Of a stretch of 64,000 nucleotides of DNA, positions 55,094-64,000 are shown one piece after another. A program made the position numbers and the translations under genes. The notes beneath the pieces are model-generated. The model was not told the DNA's origin and searched no databases. It saw nothing but the letters and a program-made list of their open reading frames with translations. This stretch comes from Pectobacterium fontis (lineage in GTDB: Bacteria > Pseudomonadota > Gammaproteobacteria > Enterobacterales > Enterobacteriaceae), in contig NZ_JSXC01000040.1 in assembly GCF_000803215.1 (NCBI RefSeq), positions 1-64,000 on the forward strand, written 5' to 3'. Positions within the stretch are counted from its first letter, which is position 1, and each line of letters starts with the position of its first letter.

Positions 55094-56089
55094 ATGGGAC
55101 AACTGGTTGACGGCGTATGGCACGATACCTGGTATGAAACCAAATCTACCGGCGGTCACTTTAAACGTTCAGAATCGGTATTCCGCAACTGGGTAACGCC
55201 CGATGGCGCGCCTGGTCTAACGGGAAAAGGCGGCTTTCCCGCTCAGTCTGGTCGTTATCATCTCTATGTCTCCCTCGCCTGTCCGTGGGCACATCGCACG
55301 CTGCTGATGCGACAATTGAAAGGGTTAGAAGATCACATCGCGGTGTCGGTGGTTCACCCGCTCATGCTCAATCACGGCTGGACGTTTGGGACCGATTTTG
55401 AGGGCGCCACGGGGGATTCACTCTATCAACATGAATTTCTCTATCAGCTCTACCTGCATGCCAAACCAGACTACAGCGGGCGTGTGACCGTCCCCGTCCT
55501 GTGGGACACCGAGCAGCACACCATCGTCAGCAACGAATCCGCCGATATTATCCGTATGTTGAACAGCGCATTTGATGACGTGGGCGCAACAGCGGGTGAC
55601 TATTATCCGACAGCGCTGCGCGCGCAGATTGACGAACTGAACGGCTGGATTTACGACAAGGTTAACAACGGTGTTTACAAAGCCGGTTTCGCCACAAGCC
55701 AGTCGGCCTATGATGAAGCGGCCACAGCCGTATTTGCCGCATTATCCGACCTGGAAACCATTCTGGCAAAACAGCGCTATCTGAGCGGTGAGCAATTAAC
55801 AGAAGCTGACCTGCGGCTGTGGACGACGCTGATCCGTTTCGACCCTGTCTACCACACCCATTTTAAATGCGATAAATATCGTCTGAGCGACTATCCGAAT
55901 CTGTTCGGTTTTCTGCGTGAGATTTATCAGATGCCCGGTATCGCCGATACTGTCGATATCGCACATATTCGTCACCACTACTACCGTAGCCACGGCACGA
56001 TTAATCCGCACGGCGTGATTTCGCTAGGCCCAGAGCAAGACCTGAACCAGCCTCATCAGCGTGATAAGCCGTTTGTCAGTTTATACTGA
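55094..56089 (+). CDS. yqjG: Glutathionyl-hydroquinone reductase YqjG
   Basis: YqjG reduces glutathionyl-hydroquinones with glutathione. The 331-residue omega-class GST-like protein has the catalytic cysteine in SLACPWAHRTLL near residue 64, an N-terminal thioredoxin fold and a C-terminal helical domain. The ATG at 55094 follows GGGAGGATTT and gives the family length. The preceding DoxX gene may work with it on quinones (inference). Confidence 0.94.
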   Translation: MGQLVDGVWHDTWYETKSTGGHFKRSESVFRNWVTPDGAPGLTGKGGFPAQSGRYHLYVSLACPWAHRTLLMRQLKGLEDHIAVSVVHPLMLNHGWTFGTDFEGATGDSLYQHEFLYQLYLHAKPDYSGRVTVPVLWDTEQHTIVSNESADIIRMLNSAFDDVGATAGDYYPTALRAQIDELNGWIYDKVNNGVYKAGFATSQSAYDEAATAVFAALSDLETILAKQRYLSGEQLTEADLRLWTTLIRFDPVYHTHFKCDKYRLSDYPNLFGFLREIYQMPGIADTVDIAHIRHHYYRSHGTINPHGVISLGPEQDLNQPHQRDKPFVSLY

Positions 56090-56147
56090 GTCATGAAGTA
56101 GGTAGGCAAGGTGTGGTTCCACACCTTGCCGCAGAAAAGTGTGGAAC

Positions 56148-57044
56148 TTACGGTTGGTTCAGCAGTTTTGGAATTTCACGCAGGAACCAGGATTTTGCCT
56201 CGCCCATACTGTCTCGCCGCCACGCCATAATAATCTGGCTTTCCATCTGATGCTCTGGCCCAATCACCAATAAACGCCCTTCGGCAATGTCTTGCGCCAC
56301 CATGGGATAAGGCATCGTCGCGACACCTAACCCAGCCAACAGCGCACGCCGCTTATCATCCAGCGAACTCACCGTCAGACGCTGCTGCTTGTCCAGCAGT
56401 TGCACAGTCAGCACCGGACGTTCACGCGCGGTATCCGCCACCGCAATCCCACGATATTTTACCCGTGTCGCATCTGACAGCGGCTCAGGCTCCTGGTGAA
56501 TGGGGTGCTCTGGGCTGGCGACATAAACATTATTCATTGTGTACAGCTTGCGGGTATTCATTTCGGACGAGGCGCGAAAATGCATATCTGGCGCAATCAC
56601 GATATCAGCACGCCCTTGTTCAAGACGCTCCCACGCCCCCGCAAGCACTTCGGTCAGAATCGACACCTGTGTATTGGCTTTGAGCGCCAGTTTATCGATT
56701 AATGGAAAAAGCCGCTGAGTCGGAATCAACGCTTCCGTCACAATCGTCAGGTGCGTTTCCCAGCCGCGTGCTAACGCTTCAGCATCCGTGGTGAGTTTAT
56801 CCGCAGCCTCCAGTAGAATACGCCCGCGTTCTAGCAGCATGCGTCCGACATTCGTGAATTTAGTACGATGACCGGAACGATCGAACAACACCACATCTAA
56901 CTCTTCTTCCAGTTTCTGCATGGTATAGCTCAGTGCCGAAGGCACTCTACCCAGCTCATCTGCTGCCGCAGCAAAGCTGCCACGACGATCGATCGCATCC
57001 ATCACCCTCAAGGCTTCCAGCGTCAATGCTCGTTCTTTCGCCAT
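56148..57044 (-). CDS. yhaJ: LysR-family regulator YhaJ
   Basis: YhaJ activates yqjF and yhaK-type genes in response to quinone-like compounds in E. coli. The 298-residue product has the winged HTH SFAAAADELGRVPSALSYTM and a standard effector domain. The start MAKERALTLEALRV (ATG at 57044) is preferred over one four codons earlier. It lies between yqjG and yhaK, the E. coli order, and is divergent from yhaK. The quinone-related neighbours make its control of them plausible. Confidence 0.93.
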   Translation of the reverse strand: MAKERALTLEALRVMDAIDRRGSFAAAADELGRVPSALSYTMQKLEEELDVVLFDRSGHRTKFTNVGRMLLERGRILLEAADKLTTDAEALARGWETHLTIVTEALIPTQRLFPLIDKLALKANTQVSILTEVLAGAWERLEQGRADIVIAPDMHFRASSEMNTRKLYTMNNVYVASPEHPIHQEPEPLSDATRVKYRGIAVADTARERPVLTVQLLDKQQRLTVSSLDDKRRALLAGLGVATMPYPMVAQDIAEGRLLVIGPEHQMESQIIMAWRRDSMGEAKSWFLREIPKLLNQP

Positions 57045-57157
57045 CTTTGTACTCATTCAGGAATTTTGAACATACCCACCAGATTAACTAGCTAACAATC
57101 CAACGTCCACACAATTACTATCCGTTTAATAAATAATTATCTGGGGGGATAAAAATT

Positions 57158-57856
57158 ATGATCACACGAAGAGCAGCGGAGCAATGCGGTCAGGCCGACT
57201 ATGGCTGGTTACAGGCTCGCTATACCTTCTCTTTTGGTCACTATTTTGACCCACAGTTGCTGGGCTATGCTTCTCTGCGCGTGCTCAATCAGGAAGTATT
57301 GGCACCGGGTGCCTCATTCCAGCCGCGAACCTACCCACGGGTAGATATTCTGAACATTATTCTTCAGGGTGAAGCAGAATACCGCGACAGCAACGGTTGC
57401 CACATTCAGGCCAAAACCGGGGATGTTCTGCTGCTCGCAACTCAACCAAACATTAGCTATAGCGAACATAATACCAACGCCAGTCAGCCACTCACACGTC
57501 TGCAATTATGGCTGAATGCCTGCCAGACCCGAGAGAACAGCCCGTTGCAGCGCATGGCACTGGATGCATCAAACCACACACTGCTTGCCTCGCCGGAAGG
57601 CGAACACAGTAGCTTGCAATTACGTCAGCAGGTGTGGATCCATCATGTCGATCTCCAGCAAAATGAGCAGCGCACAATCGCATTACAGGGAAATCAGGCA
57701 TACCTCCAACTGATCCACGGTTCAATGGCGGTCAAAGGCAGCCAGAACAGTGAAAGATTACACTGCGGCGACGGTGCCTTTATTAAGGAAGAGACAGCGT
57801 TGACGCTACAGGCAGAATCTCCTTTGCGGGCGCTGCTTATCGATCTGGTCATATAG
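57158..57856 (+). CDS. yhaK: Pirin-family protein YhaK
   Basis: The 232-residue bicupin protein starts MITRRAAEQCGQADYGWLQA and contains FSFGHYFDPQLLGYASLRVLN. The E. coli YhaK relative is a redox-sensitive pirin-like protein without quercetinase activity. Some canonical pirin metal ligands appear changed, as in E. coli YhaK. It is divergent from yhaJ, its likely regulator. Confidence 0.92.
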   Translation: MITRRAAEQCGQADYGWLQARYTFSFGHYFDPQLLGYASLRVLNQEVLAPGASFQPRTYPRVDILNIILQGEAEYRDSNGCHIQAKTGDVLLLATQPNISYSEHNTNASQPLTRLQLWLNACQTRENSPLQRMALDASNHTLLASPEGEHSSLQLRQQVWIHHVDLQQNEQRTIALQGNQAYLQLIHGSMAVKGSQNSERLHCGDGAFIKEETALTLQAESPLRALLIDLVI

Positions 57857-57956
57857 TTCTTCTATCCGTTGTCTTCGCAGGAAAACGCCACTGACTCGGC
57901 GTTTTTACTCAGCCGTGGTAAGCTATCCATCTTGTTCCTCAATGCGTCAGGGTGAT

Positions 57957-58472
57957 ATGACAATGGATTCAACCAAACAGGACAAACTTCTTGCCCAGGC
58001 TGAACAGATTTGTCAGCAACGCGCTGTGCGTTTAACGCCACAGCGGTTAGAGGTGTTACGCCTTATGGCACAGCAGTCCGGTGCTATCAGCGCTTATGAC
58101 CTGCTGGACCTGCTGCGACTCTCCGAGCCTCAGGCCAAACCGCCGACCGTTTATCGGGCGCTGGATTTCTTGCTGGAACAAGGCTTTATTCATCGAGTCG
58201 AATCAAACAACAGCTATGTGCTGTGTCACCACATCGAAGACCACAGCCATACGTCAGCCCTTTTCATCTGCGACCGCTGCGGGCAAGTCACAGAACGTCA
58301 AACCGAAGGGGTGGAAGAAACGTTGCGCAGCCTGGCACAACAGTCGGGATTTACGCTGCGTCACAGCGTCGTGGAAGCACACGGGTTGTGTGGCGGCTGT
58401 CAGGAAGTGGCGTCATGCAAACAGCCAGATCATTGCGGTCACGACCATACCGTTCCCATTAAGAAGCGATAG
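57957..58472 (+). CDS. zur: Zinc uptake regulator Zur (Fur family)
   Basis: Zur represses zinc uptake genes when zinc is bound. The 171-residue product has the Fur-type winged HTH (VRLTPQRLEVLRLM, PPTVYRALDFLLEQGF). Zinc-site cysteines are in FICDRCGQ and GLCGGCQEVASC, and a histidine-rich region precedes them (CHHIEDHSH). Two ATGs are possible, at 57957 and 57963. I prefer 57957 because AGGG lies at a better distance and the length equals E. coli Zur. It converges on lexA. Confidence 0.94.
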   Translation: MTMDSTKQDKLLAQAEQICQQRAVRLTPQRLEVLRLMAQQSGAISAYDLLDLLRLSEPQAKPPTVYRALDFLLEQGFIHRVESNNSYVLCHHIEDHSHTSALFICDRCGQVTERQTEGVEETLRSLAQQSGFTLRHSVVEAHGLCGGCQEVASCKQPDHCGHDHTVPIKKR

Positions 58473-58679
58473 CCTGAAGGCTATCGTTCCTCATCAGTGC
58501 AGCAGCATTACATTCGCTACCAGCGAACGTAGAAAGCGCGGATGAGGTGCAACGCAATATACGTCGACCAGATTCACACACTAAACGATGAGCGTACTAA
58601 CTCATTAAGATATTTGGCCATTAACACACAACGTGATGCACTGGCCCGGCAAAGACGGACAGTACATCTCTGTTAACCG

Positions 58680-59288
58680 TTAGCTCCAGTCGCTGTTACG
58701 AATGACACCAACCGCCAAACCTTCTATCGAAAAGCTTTGCTGACGCAGGTCGACAACGATAGGGGCAAACTCTTCATTCTCAGCAAGAAGATGCACCGTA
58801 TTGCCCTGTTTTTTCAAGCGCTTCACCGTAACTTCATCTTCAATACGCGCGACGACAATCTGCCCATTGCGCACATCTTCCGTTTTATGTACGGCGAGTA
58901 AATCACCATCCATAATACCGATGTTTTTCATCGACATGCCGCTAACACGCAGCAAAAAATCCGCGCTGGGTTTGAACATCGCAGGGTCAACCTGATAGTG
59001 ACATTCGATATGTTCCTGTGCCAGCAGAGGCTCACCTGCGGCCACGCGACCAACCAGAGGAATACCCGATTCTTCTTCCATCAGTAGACGAATACCGCGA
59101 GAAGCACCTGATACAATTTCAATCACGCCTTTACGCGCCAGCGCTTTCAGATGTTCTTCGGCGGCATTGGGAGAACGAAACCCTAGCTGTTGAGCAATTT
59201 CCGCGCGCGTTGGCGGCATTCCGGTCTGCGTAATATGATCGCGGATCAGGTCATAAACCTGCTGCTGCCTTGCTGTTAATACTTTCAT
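58680..59288 (-). CDS. lexA: SOS repressor LexA
   Basis: LexA represses DNA-damage genes and self-cleaves when RecA filaments form. The 202-residue product has the N-terminal HTH ([20 protein letters not shown]). The cleavage site is AAG with Ala84-Gly85, and the catalytic residues are Ser119 (GMSMK) and Lys156 (VTVKRLKK). The ATG at 59288 is set by family length and by the SOS boxes just upstream. It is in the same direction as dgkA, but dinF does not follow it. Confidence 0.97.
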   Translation of the reverse strand: MKVLTARQQQVYDLIRDHITQTGMPPTRAEIAQQLGFRSPNAAEEHLKALARKGVIEIVSGASRGIRLLMEEESGIPLVGRVAAGEPLLAQEHIECHYQVDPAMFKPSADFLLRVSGMSMKNIGIMDGDLLAVHKTEDVRNGQIVVARIEDEVTVKRLKKQGNTVHLLAENEEFAPIVVDLRQQSFSIEGLAVGVIRNSDWS

Positions 59289-59296
59289 TCCGCCCC

Positions 59297-59333
59297 CTGG
59301 TTGTTTATACAGTCTTGCTGTGAGTATATACAG
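59297..59333 (-). promoter_or_regulatory. Two LexA (SOS) boxes of lexA
   Basis: CTGTGAGTATATACAG (59318-59333) matches CTGT-N8-ACAG exactly. CTGGTTGTTTATACAG (59297-59312) differs at one core base. The centres are 21 bases apart, the tandem layout of E. coli lexA, and they lie just before the start codon. Confidence 0.85.
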
Positions 59334-59398
59334 GTACGGCACAATTGGGAATCGGGATATAGGCAAAGTCCCTGACTTTTACTCATTTTTGCGTACCG

Positions 59399-59764
59399 TC
59401 AGGCAAAATGTTGCCAGAGGATGCTGCCCCATACGACAGCGGCTAACAAAATGGCCACAAAGACCGCCGCCGACCCGATATCTTTCGCCCGGCCGGATAA
59501 TTCATGATGCTCGGGGCCAATGCGATCGACGACCGCTTCAATGGCGCTGTTAGCCAGCTCAAATAGCATAATCAATACCACAGCCCCGATGAGAAGCAGT
59601 TTTTCAACCAGCGTTACCGGCAGTAAACAAGCGATAACCACGCCGACCATCGCGAGTATCGTTTCCTGACGAAACGCCGCCTCATGTCGCCACGCCTGCC
59701 TCAGCCCCTTCAAAGAATAACCAGTCGCCTTAATAATCCGGGTTATCCCCGTTGCTTTATTCAT
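59399..59764 (-). CDS. dgkA: Diacylglycerol kinase DgkA
   Basis: DgkA phosphorylates diacylglycerol at the inner membrane, recycling lipid released by osmoregulated glucan and LPS decoration. The 121-residue product has three hydrophobic segments and the signature ELANSAIEAVVDRIGPEHHE followed by LSGRAKDIGSAAV, with catalytic Glu and Asn in the first. The length equals E. coli DgkA. It is divergent from plsB, and the intervening region carries a MITE-like repeat. Confidence 0.96.
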   Translation of the reverse strand: MNKATGITRIIKATGYSLKGLRQAWRHEAAFRQETILAMVGVVIACLLPVTLVEKLLLIGAVVLIMLFELANSAIEAVVDRIGPEHHELSGRAKDIGSAAVFVAILLAAVVWGSILWQHFA

Positions 59765-59780
59765 TTATTCTCCACGATTC

Positions 59781-59905
59781 ATACTCTAAATAATTCGAGT
59801 TTCAGGCAGGCGGCAAGAGAGGGAATCCCGATGAGCTTACTTGAGTAAGTGATTCGGGTGAGTGAACGCTGCCAACGCACATGCAACTTGAAGTATGACG
59901 AGTAT
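59781..59905. repeat. MITE-like palindromic repeat between dgkA and plsB
   Basis: The roughly 125-base element has imperfect inverted ends (ATACTCTAAATAATTCGAG and CTTGAAGTATGACGAGTAT) and an inner palindrome around CTTACTTGAGTAAG. It encodes nothing. I recall very similar intergenic sequences scattered through Pectobacterium, Serratia and related genomes. It starts 17 bases past the dgkA start codon side and falls where the divergent promoters should be. Confidence 0.6.
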
Positions 59906-60016
59906 ATGCAAAATAGTTCGCATTTTAACGCGCCCGTGTTGTCTCATCACCACAGATCTCCGGCGCAGTTTCTGGTATCCTTGCCGCGCGTTGCTAACAA
60001 GAGGCTCCAAGTTGTT

Positions 60017-62485
60017 ATGTCAGGTTGGCGTAAAATTTACTATAAATTATTGAATCTCCCGCTGAAATTGCTGGTGAAAAGCAAAGTTATTCCCGCAGAT
60101 CCGGTGGTCGAGTTGGGGTTAGATCCCTCACGTCCTATACTCTATGTTCTGCCTTATAATTCTCAGGCAGATCTCTTGACGTTACGGGCGAAATGCCTGG
60201 CGTTGGGCTTACCCGACCCCTCGCAATCGTTCGAATTTAATGGCGTCGAACTCCCCAGCCATGTCTTTATTCATGACGGGCCACGCGTCTTCCGCTATTA
60301 CGTTCCCAAGCAGAAATCCGTCAAGCTGTTCCACGACTATCTGGATTTGCATCGCGCTAATCCCGATTTAGACGTGCAGATGGTGCCGGTTTCCGTGATG
60401 TTTGGGCGTTCTCCGGGTCGGGAAAAACACGCTCAGGCCACACCGCACCTGCGATTGCTCAATGGCATTCAAAAGTTCTTCGCCGTCCTGTGGCTAGGCC
60501 GCGACAGCTTTGTTCGCTTCTCCAGCCCGGTATCGTTGCGCTATATGGCAACCGAACATGGCACTGACACAACCATAGCCCACAAACTGGCGCGTGTCGC
60601 GCGTATGCATTTCTCCCGCCAACGCCTGGCGGCAGTTGGACCGCGCTTGCCAGTGCGTCAGGAGCTATTTAATAAGCTGCTGGATTCCAAAGCGATCAAG
60701 AAAGCCGTAGACGACGAGGCGCGTAGTAAGAAGATTTCTCATGAGAAAGCGCAGCAAAACGCGATTGTGCTGATGGAAGAAATCGCCGCCGACTTCTCCT
60801 ATGAGGCCGTACGTCTGTCCGATCGCGTATTAAGCTGGACGTGGAACCGCCTTTATCAGGGGATCAACGTCCATAACGCCGAACGCGTGCGCCAGTTGGC
60901 ACAGGATGGTCACGGCATCGTCTATGTGCCCTGCCACCGTAGTCATATGGATTATCTGTTGCTGTCCTATGTCCTGTATCATCAAGGGTTAGTCCCGCCG
61001 CACATCGCCGCGGGCATTAACCTTAATTTCTGGCCAGCGGGACCGATCTTCCGCCGTCTTGGCGCGTTCTTTATTCGCCGTACCTTCAAAGGCAACAAAC
61101 TCTATTCCACGATTTTCCGCGAATATCTGGGCGAGCTGTTTGCTCGTGGCTATTCGGTTGAATATTTCATGGAAGGTGGACGTTCACGTACAGGGCGACT
61201 GTTGGATCCCAAAACCGGTACGCTGGCCATGACCATTCAGGCGATGCTCAGAGGCGGTACACGCCCTATCACGCTGGTTCCGATTTATGTCGGCTACGAG
61301 CATGTGATGGAAGTCGGCACCTATGCGAAAGAGCTACGCGGTGCGGTGAAGGAGAAAGAAGGCTTTATGCAGATGGTGCGCGGCTTGCGTAAGCTGCGTA
61401 ATTTAGGCCAGGGTTATGTGAATTTCGGTGAACCACTCCCGCTGACAACCTATCTGAACCAACACGTTCCGCAATGGCGTGAGGCGATTGACCCTATCGA
61501 AGCACAGCGCCCAAGCTGGTTAACGCCGACGGTGCAAGATATCGCTATGGATATCATGGTGCGCATCAATAATTCTGCGGCAGCCAACGCGATGAATCTG
61601 TGCTCCACGGCCTTGTTGGCATCGCGCCAGCGCTCACTGACGCGTGAACAAATGCAAGAACAGTTGGATTGCTATCTGCAACTGCTGCGTCAGGCTCCTT
61701 ACCACAAAGATATCACGGTGCCTAAAAAGACAGCGAATGAACTGCTGGAACACGCGCTGGGCATGAACAAATTTGAAGTCGAGAAGGATAGCATTGGCGA
61801 TATCATCATTCTGCCGCGTGAGCAGGCCGTTCTGATGACGTACTATCGCAATAACATCCAGCACCTGCTGGTTTTACCGTCACTGCTCGCCAGCATCGTC
61901 ATCCATCATCGTCGGATTACGCTTGCTGAAGTTGTGCGGCAAATCACGCTGGTCTACCCGCTGCTGCAATCCGAACTGTTCCTACACTACGCCAAAGAAC
62001 AATTGCCGGACGTGCTGGAAACGCTAGCGAACGAACTGATTCGACAACAACTACTGTGTTGTCGTGATGGTGAATTGGCTATCAATCCGCTACGCATCCG
62101 TACGCTGCAACTGCTATCGGCAGGCGTACGTGAAACGCTGCAACGCTATGCAATTACGCTGTCGTTACTGTGTGCGAACCCAGAAATCAACCGTGGTACG
62201 CTAGAAAAAGAAAGCCGGAACATGGCGCAGCGTCTGTCCGTCTTGCACGGCATCAATGCCCCAGAGTTCTTTGATAAAGCCGTGTTCTCCACGCTGGTCG
62301 CCACCTTACGGACAGAAGGGTATATCACCGACAGTGCGGAAGCGGCGCAAGGCGATATCGTGGCAATCTACAACATTCTCGGCGATCTGATCACCCCGGA
62401 AGTGAGGTTGACGATCGAAAGCGCCAGCTCATCCGCTGACATGGAAGCAGAGAATCAACCAGTGGAAGAAACGACGCAGGAGTAG
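60017..62485 (+). CDS. plsB: Glycerol-3-phosphate acyltransferase PlsB
   Basis: PlsB makes lysophosphatidic acid from glycerol-3-phosphate and acyl-ACP or acyl-CoA at the inner membrane, the first step of phospholipid synthesis. The 822-residue product starts [20 protein letters not shown]. It has the acyltransferase blocks [11 protein letters not shown] (HX4D), [27 protein letters not shown] and [11 protein letters not shown]. The length is slightly above E. coli, with an acidic C-terminal tail. I chose the ATG at 60017; the frame is open for 56 codons upstream, over the repeat. Confidence 0.96.
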   Translation: MSGWRKIYYKLLNLPLKLLVKSKVIPADPVVELGLDPSRPILYVLPYNSQADLLTLRAKCLALGLPDPSQSFEFNGVELPSHVFIHDGPRVFRYYVPKQKSVKLFHDYLDLHRANPDLDVQMVPVSVMFGRSPGREKHAQATPHLRLLNGIQKFFAVLWLGRDSFVRFSSPVSLRYMATEHGTDTTIAHKLARVARMHFSRQRLAAVGPRLPVRQELFNKLLDSKAIKKAVDDEARSKKISHEKAQQNAIVLMEEIAADFSYEAVRLSDRVLSWTWNRLYQGINVHNAERVRQLAQDGHGIVYVPCHRSHMDYLLLSYVLYHQGLVPPHIAAGINLNFWPAGPIFRRLGAFFIRRTFKGNKLYSTIFREYLGELFARGYSVEYFMEGGRSRTGRLLDPKTGTLAMTIQAMLRGGTRPITLVPIYVGYEHVMEVGTYAKELRGAVKEKEGFMQMVRGLRKLRNLGQGYVNFGEPLPLTTYLNQHVPQWREAIDPIEAQRPSWLTPTVQDIAMDIMVRINNSAAANAMNLCSTALLASRQRSLTREQMQEQLDCYLQLLRQAPYHKDITVPKKTANELLEHALGMNKFEVEKDSIGDIIILPREQAVLMTYYRNNIQHLLVLPSLLASIVIHHRRITLAEVVRQITLVYPLLQSELFLHYAKEQLPDVLETLANELIRQQLLCCRDGELAINPLRIRTLQLLSAGVRETLQRYAITLSLLCANPEINRGTLEKESRNMAQRLSVLHGINAPEFFDKAVFSTLVATLRTEGYITDSAEAAQGDIVAIYNILGDLITPEVRLTIESASSSADMEAENQPVEETTQE

Positions 62486-62546
62486 CGGGAAAAGGCGGGG
62501 AGATACGCCGCCATCAATCCAGTGACTCACGATCACATTCAATCCA

Positions 62547-62579
62547 TAAAAAAAGCAGCGAGAAATCGCTGCTTTTTTA
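62547..62579. terminator. Bidirectional terminator between plsB and ubiA
   Basis: AAAAAAAGCAGCG-AGAAAT-CGCTGCTTTTTTA is a perfect stem with A/T tracts on both sides, shared by the convergent genes. Confidence 0.85.
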
Positions 62580-62594
62580 TATCTGATATTCAGC

Positions 62595-63458
62595 TCACAG
62601 GCCGAACAGCACGCCAATAAATATCGCCAAACCTGCGTATTTATTATTGTGGAACGCCTTAAAACAGGCCTCTCGCTCACGTCCGGCTGTCAATACTTGC
62701 TGATAGACAAACATCCCGGCAGCGATCAATAGCGAAATATAGTACGGCATTCCCAGCCCGGTGATATTTCCCAAAACCAACAGCAACACCAGCATACTAA
62801 ACTGCAATATCCCAATGATAACATTATCAAAACGACCAAATAAGATTGCCGTAGATTTCACACCGATCTTCAGATCATCATCACGATCCACCATCGCATA
62901 TTGCGTATCGTAAGCCACCGTCCAGCAAATATATGCCAGAAACATCATCCAGCAGGTGACAGGCAAGCTTTCACTCGTGGCAGCATAAGCCATGGGAATC
63001 GACCAGCCAAACGCCGCACCCAGAACAAACTGAGGAAGATGGCTTACCCGCTTCATAAATGGATAAACCCATGCCAGAACCAGCCCTGCAACGGACAGCC
63101 AGATCGTCATTTTGTTCAGCGTCAGCACCAGGCCAAACGCCAGCAAGACCAACACGACAAACAGAATTTTGGCAGATGTCTCACTCACCTCGCCGCTAGG
63201 CAGCGGGCGGGAAGCCGTGCGTTTTACATGCCCGTCAAAATGGCGATCGGCATAATCATTGATGACGCAACCCGCCGCACGCATCAGGAAAACGCCAGCA
63301 ACAAACACAAACAACGTCCACGGTGCAGGCGCTCCCTCTCCCGCCAGCCACAGCGCCCAAAGCGTTGGCCACAGCAGTAACAGAGAACCTACCGGTTTAT
63401 CAATCCGCATCAAGCGACAATAAGCCAGCCATTTCCCTGCTGTCACACTTCTTTCCAA
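62595..63458 (-). CDS. ubiA: 4-hydroxybenzoate octaprenyltransferase UbiA
   Basis: UbiA joins the octaprenyl chain made by IspB to 4-hydroxybenzoate, the second step of ubiquinone synthesis, in the inner membrane. The 287-residue product has about eight or nine membrane segments and the two aspartate-rich motifs: [15 protein letters not shown] near residue 67 and [17 protein letters not shown] near residue 187. It lies 12 bases after ubiC, in one operon. Confidence 0.97.
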   Translation of the reverse strand: MERSVTAGKWLAYCRLMRIDKPVGSLLLLWPTLWALWLAGEGAPAPWTLFVFVAGVFLMRAAGCVINDYADRHFDGHVKRTASRPLPSGEVSETSAKILFVVLVLLAFGLVLTLNKMTIWLSVAGLVLAWVYPFMKRVSHLPQFVLGAAFGWSIPMAYAATSESLPVTCWMMFLAYICWTVAYDTQYAMVDRDDDLKIGVKSTAILFGRFDNVIIGILQFSMLVLLLVLGNITGLGMPYYISLLIAAGMFVYQQVLTAGREREACFKAFHNNKYAGLAIFIGVLFGL

Positions 63459-63470
63459 GGATTTATCTCC

Positions 63471-64000
63471 TCAAATTACCTGCCAACCTTCATCACCGGG
63501 TGTGAAATACACCGGTGATTCGGGTAAGAAAAGCTCAGTCAACAATAGCGGATGACCCGAAAGACACAAGCGGGAACGTCGCGCCCATAGGCCCTCACAA
63601 CATCCGGTATGAATGTAGTCACGCGTCAGCGATTTTTGCTCAAATAGATAACGGCCTAACGGCTGAGTCCCTATTTTTGTTAGGACTGAATCGGTGCCAT
63701 CGAGCGTTTGTTGGGGAACAAGAGTGCGGCCAAAAAGCCAGGGGCGTTCGTCACCATACAACACGACTTCACGTAGCCAGTAACGCTCACTATATGGCAA
63801 CTGTTCACACTCTTCGCCCAGTGCCTGTGCCGTAATGAACCCCTCACGACACAGTGTGACCTTCAGTTGGGCACAATATTTTTCAAGCCGCTGCGTCATC
63901 GAGCCTGCTTCCATCAGCCAGTCACCAATGTGTTCAGGCAATACCGAAGGGGGGTCAGTAAACCAGGATATGGTGCGCAGAAGCGTTGACGCATCGTCAG
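63471..64000 (-). CDS. ubiC: Chorismate lyase UbiC (start beyond window edge)
   Basis: UbiC splits chorismate into 4-hydroxybenzoate and pyruvate, the first committed ubiquinone step. The frame is open to the window edge and encodes DDASTLLRTISWFTDPP upstream of an internal TTG (63941). The true start therefore probably lies only a few bases outside. Family residues include CREGFITAQ, RYWLREVVLYGDERPWLFGR, GRYLF and LLLTELFLPESPVY at the C-terminus. About 176 residues are visible, close to full length. Confidence 0.93.
   Translation of the reverse strand, partial: DDASTLLRTISWFTDPPSVLPEHIGDWLMEAGSMTQRLEKYCAQLKVTLCREGFITAQALGEECEQLPYSERYWLREVVLYGDERPWLFGRTLVPQQTLDGTDSVLTKIGTQPLGRYLFEQKSLTRDYIHTGCCEGLWARRSRLCLSGHPLLLTELFLPESPVYFTPGDEGWQVI

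Overview
The window is chromosomal DNA of a soft-rot enterobacterium, most likely a Pectobacterium. The housekeeping proteins match their Escherichia coli counterparts closely in sequence and length. Gene order is largely the E. coli order, with genus-type additions: a galacturonate catabolism block, a beta-glucoside PTS, and a nitrate reductase related to a nitrate reductase/flavoprotein fusion. This assignment comes from recognising the proteins, not from a database search.

Layout. (1) 1-612: the end of an IS3-family element interrupting a decayed IS200, placed just past the leuU terminator. (2) 623-13368: the block leuU, secG, glmM, folP, ftsH, rlmE, yhbY, greA, dacB, obgE, yhbE, rpmA, rplU, ispB. 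(3) 13439-14905: two paralogous Mu-type HTH genes, one divergent from the Ner-like sfsB, resembling a domesticated phage Mu control region. (4) 14978-23114: mdh, argR, tsaD, the rpsU-dnaG-rpoD macromolecular synthesis operon, mug and tRNA ileX. (5) 23307-25198: a LysR regulator divergent from an exported DJ-1/PfpI protein. (6) 25263-29884: a nitrate reductase and a CysJ-like flavoprotein reductase behind a sigma-54 promoter, an NtrC-like site and a leader terminator. A 31-bp tandem repeat separates the two reading frames. (7) 29988-34856: beta-glucoside genes (6-phospho-beta-glucosidase, BglG-type antiterminator, EIIBCA permease). The two transcription units each carry a CRP-like site, a ribonucleic antiterminator (RAT) and a terminator. 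(8) 35022-43559: a diguanylate cyclase, Spy, a coiled-coil orphan, fadH, rlmG, ygjR and alx with its yybP-ykoY manganese riboswitch. (9) 43701-51529: ygjV, uxaCBA, exuT and exuR for hexuronate use. (10) 51983-58472: yqjA-mzrA, a remnant of yqjC, yqjD-yqjE-yqjK, a DoxX gene, yqjG, yhaJ, yhaK and zur. (11) 58680-64000: lexA with two SOS boxes, dgkA, a MITE-like repeat, plsB, ubiA and ubiC, the last cut by the window edge.

How the genes work together. Most of the window is core growth machinery: envelope precursors, folate, ribosome assembly, primase, the main sigma factor, quinone and phospholipid synthesis. The accessory parts suit life on plant tissue: galacturonate from pectin (exuT, uxaCBA, exuR), plant beta-glucosides (bgl genes), and nitrate as a nitrogen source under NtrC-type control.

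I found no clearly new defence or mobile system. The observations most worth checking are the 31-bp duplication that splits the nitrate reductase from its reductase domain, the sigma-54/attenuator leader in front of it, the Mu-like regulatory module beside ispB, and the yqjC remnant.
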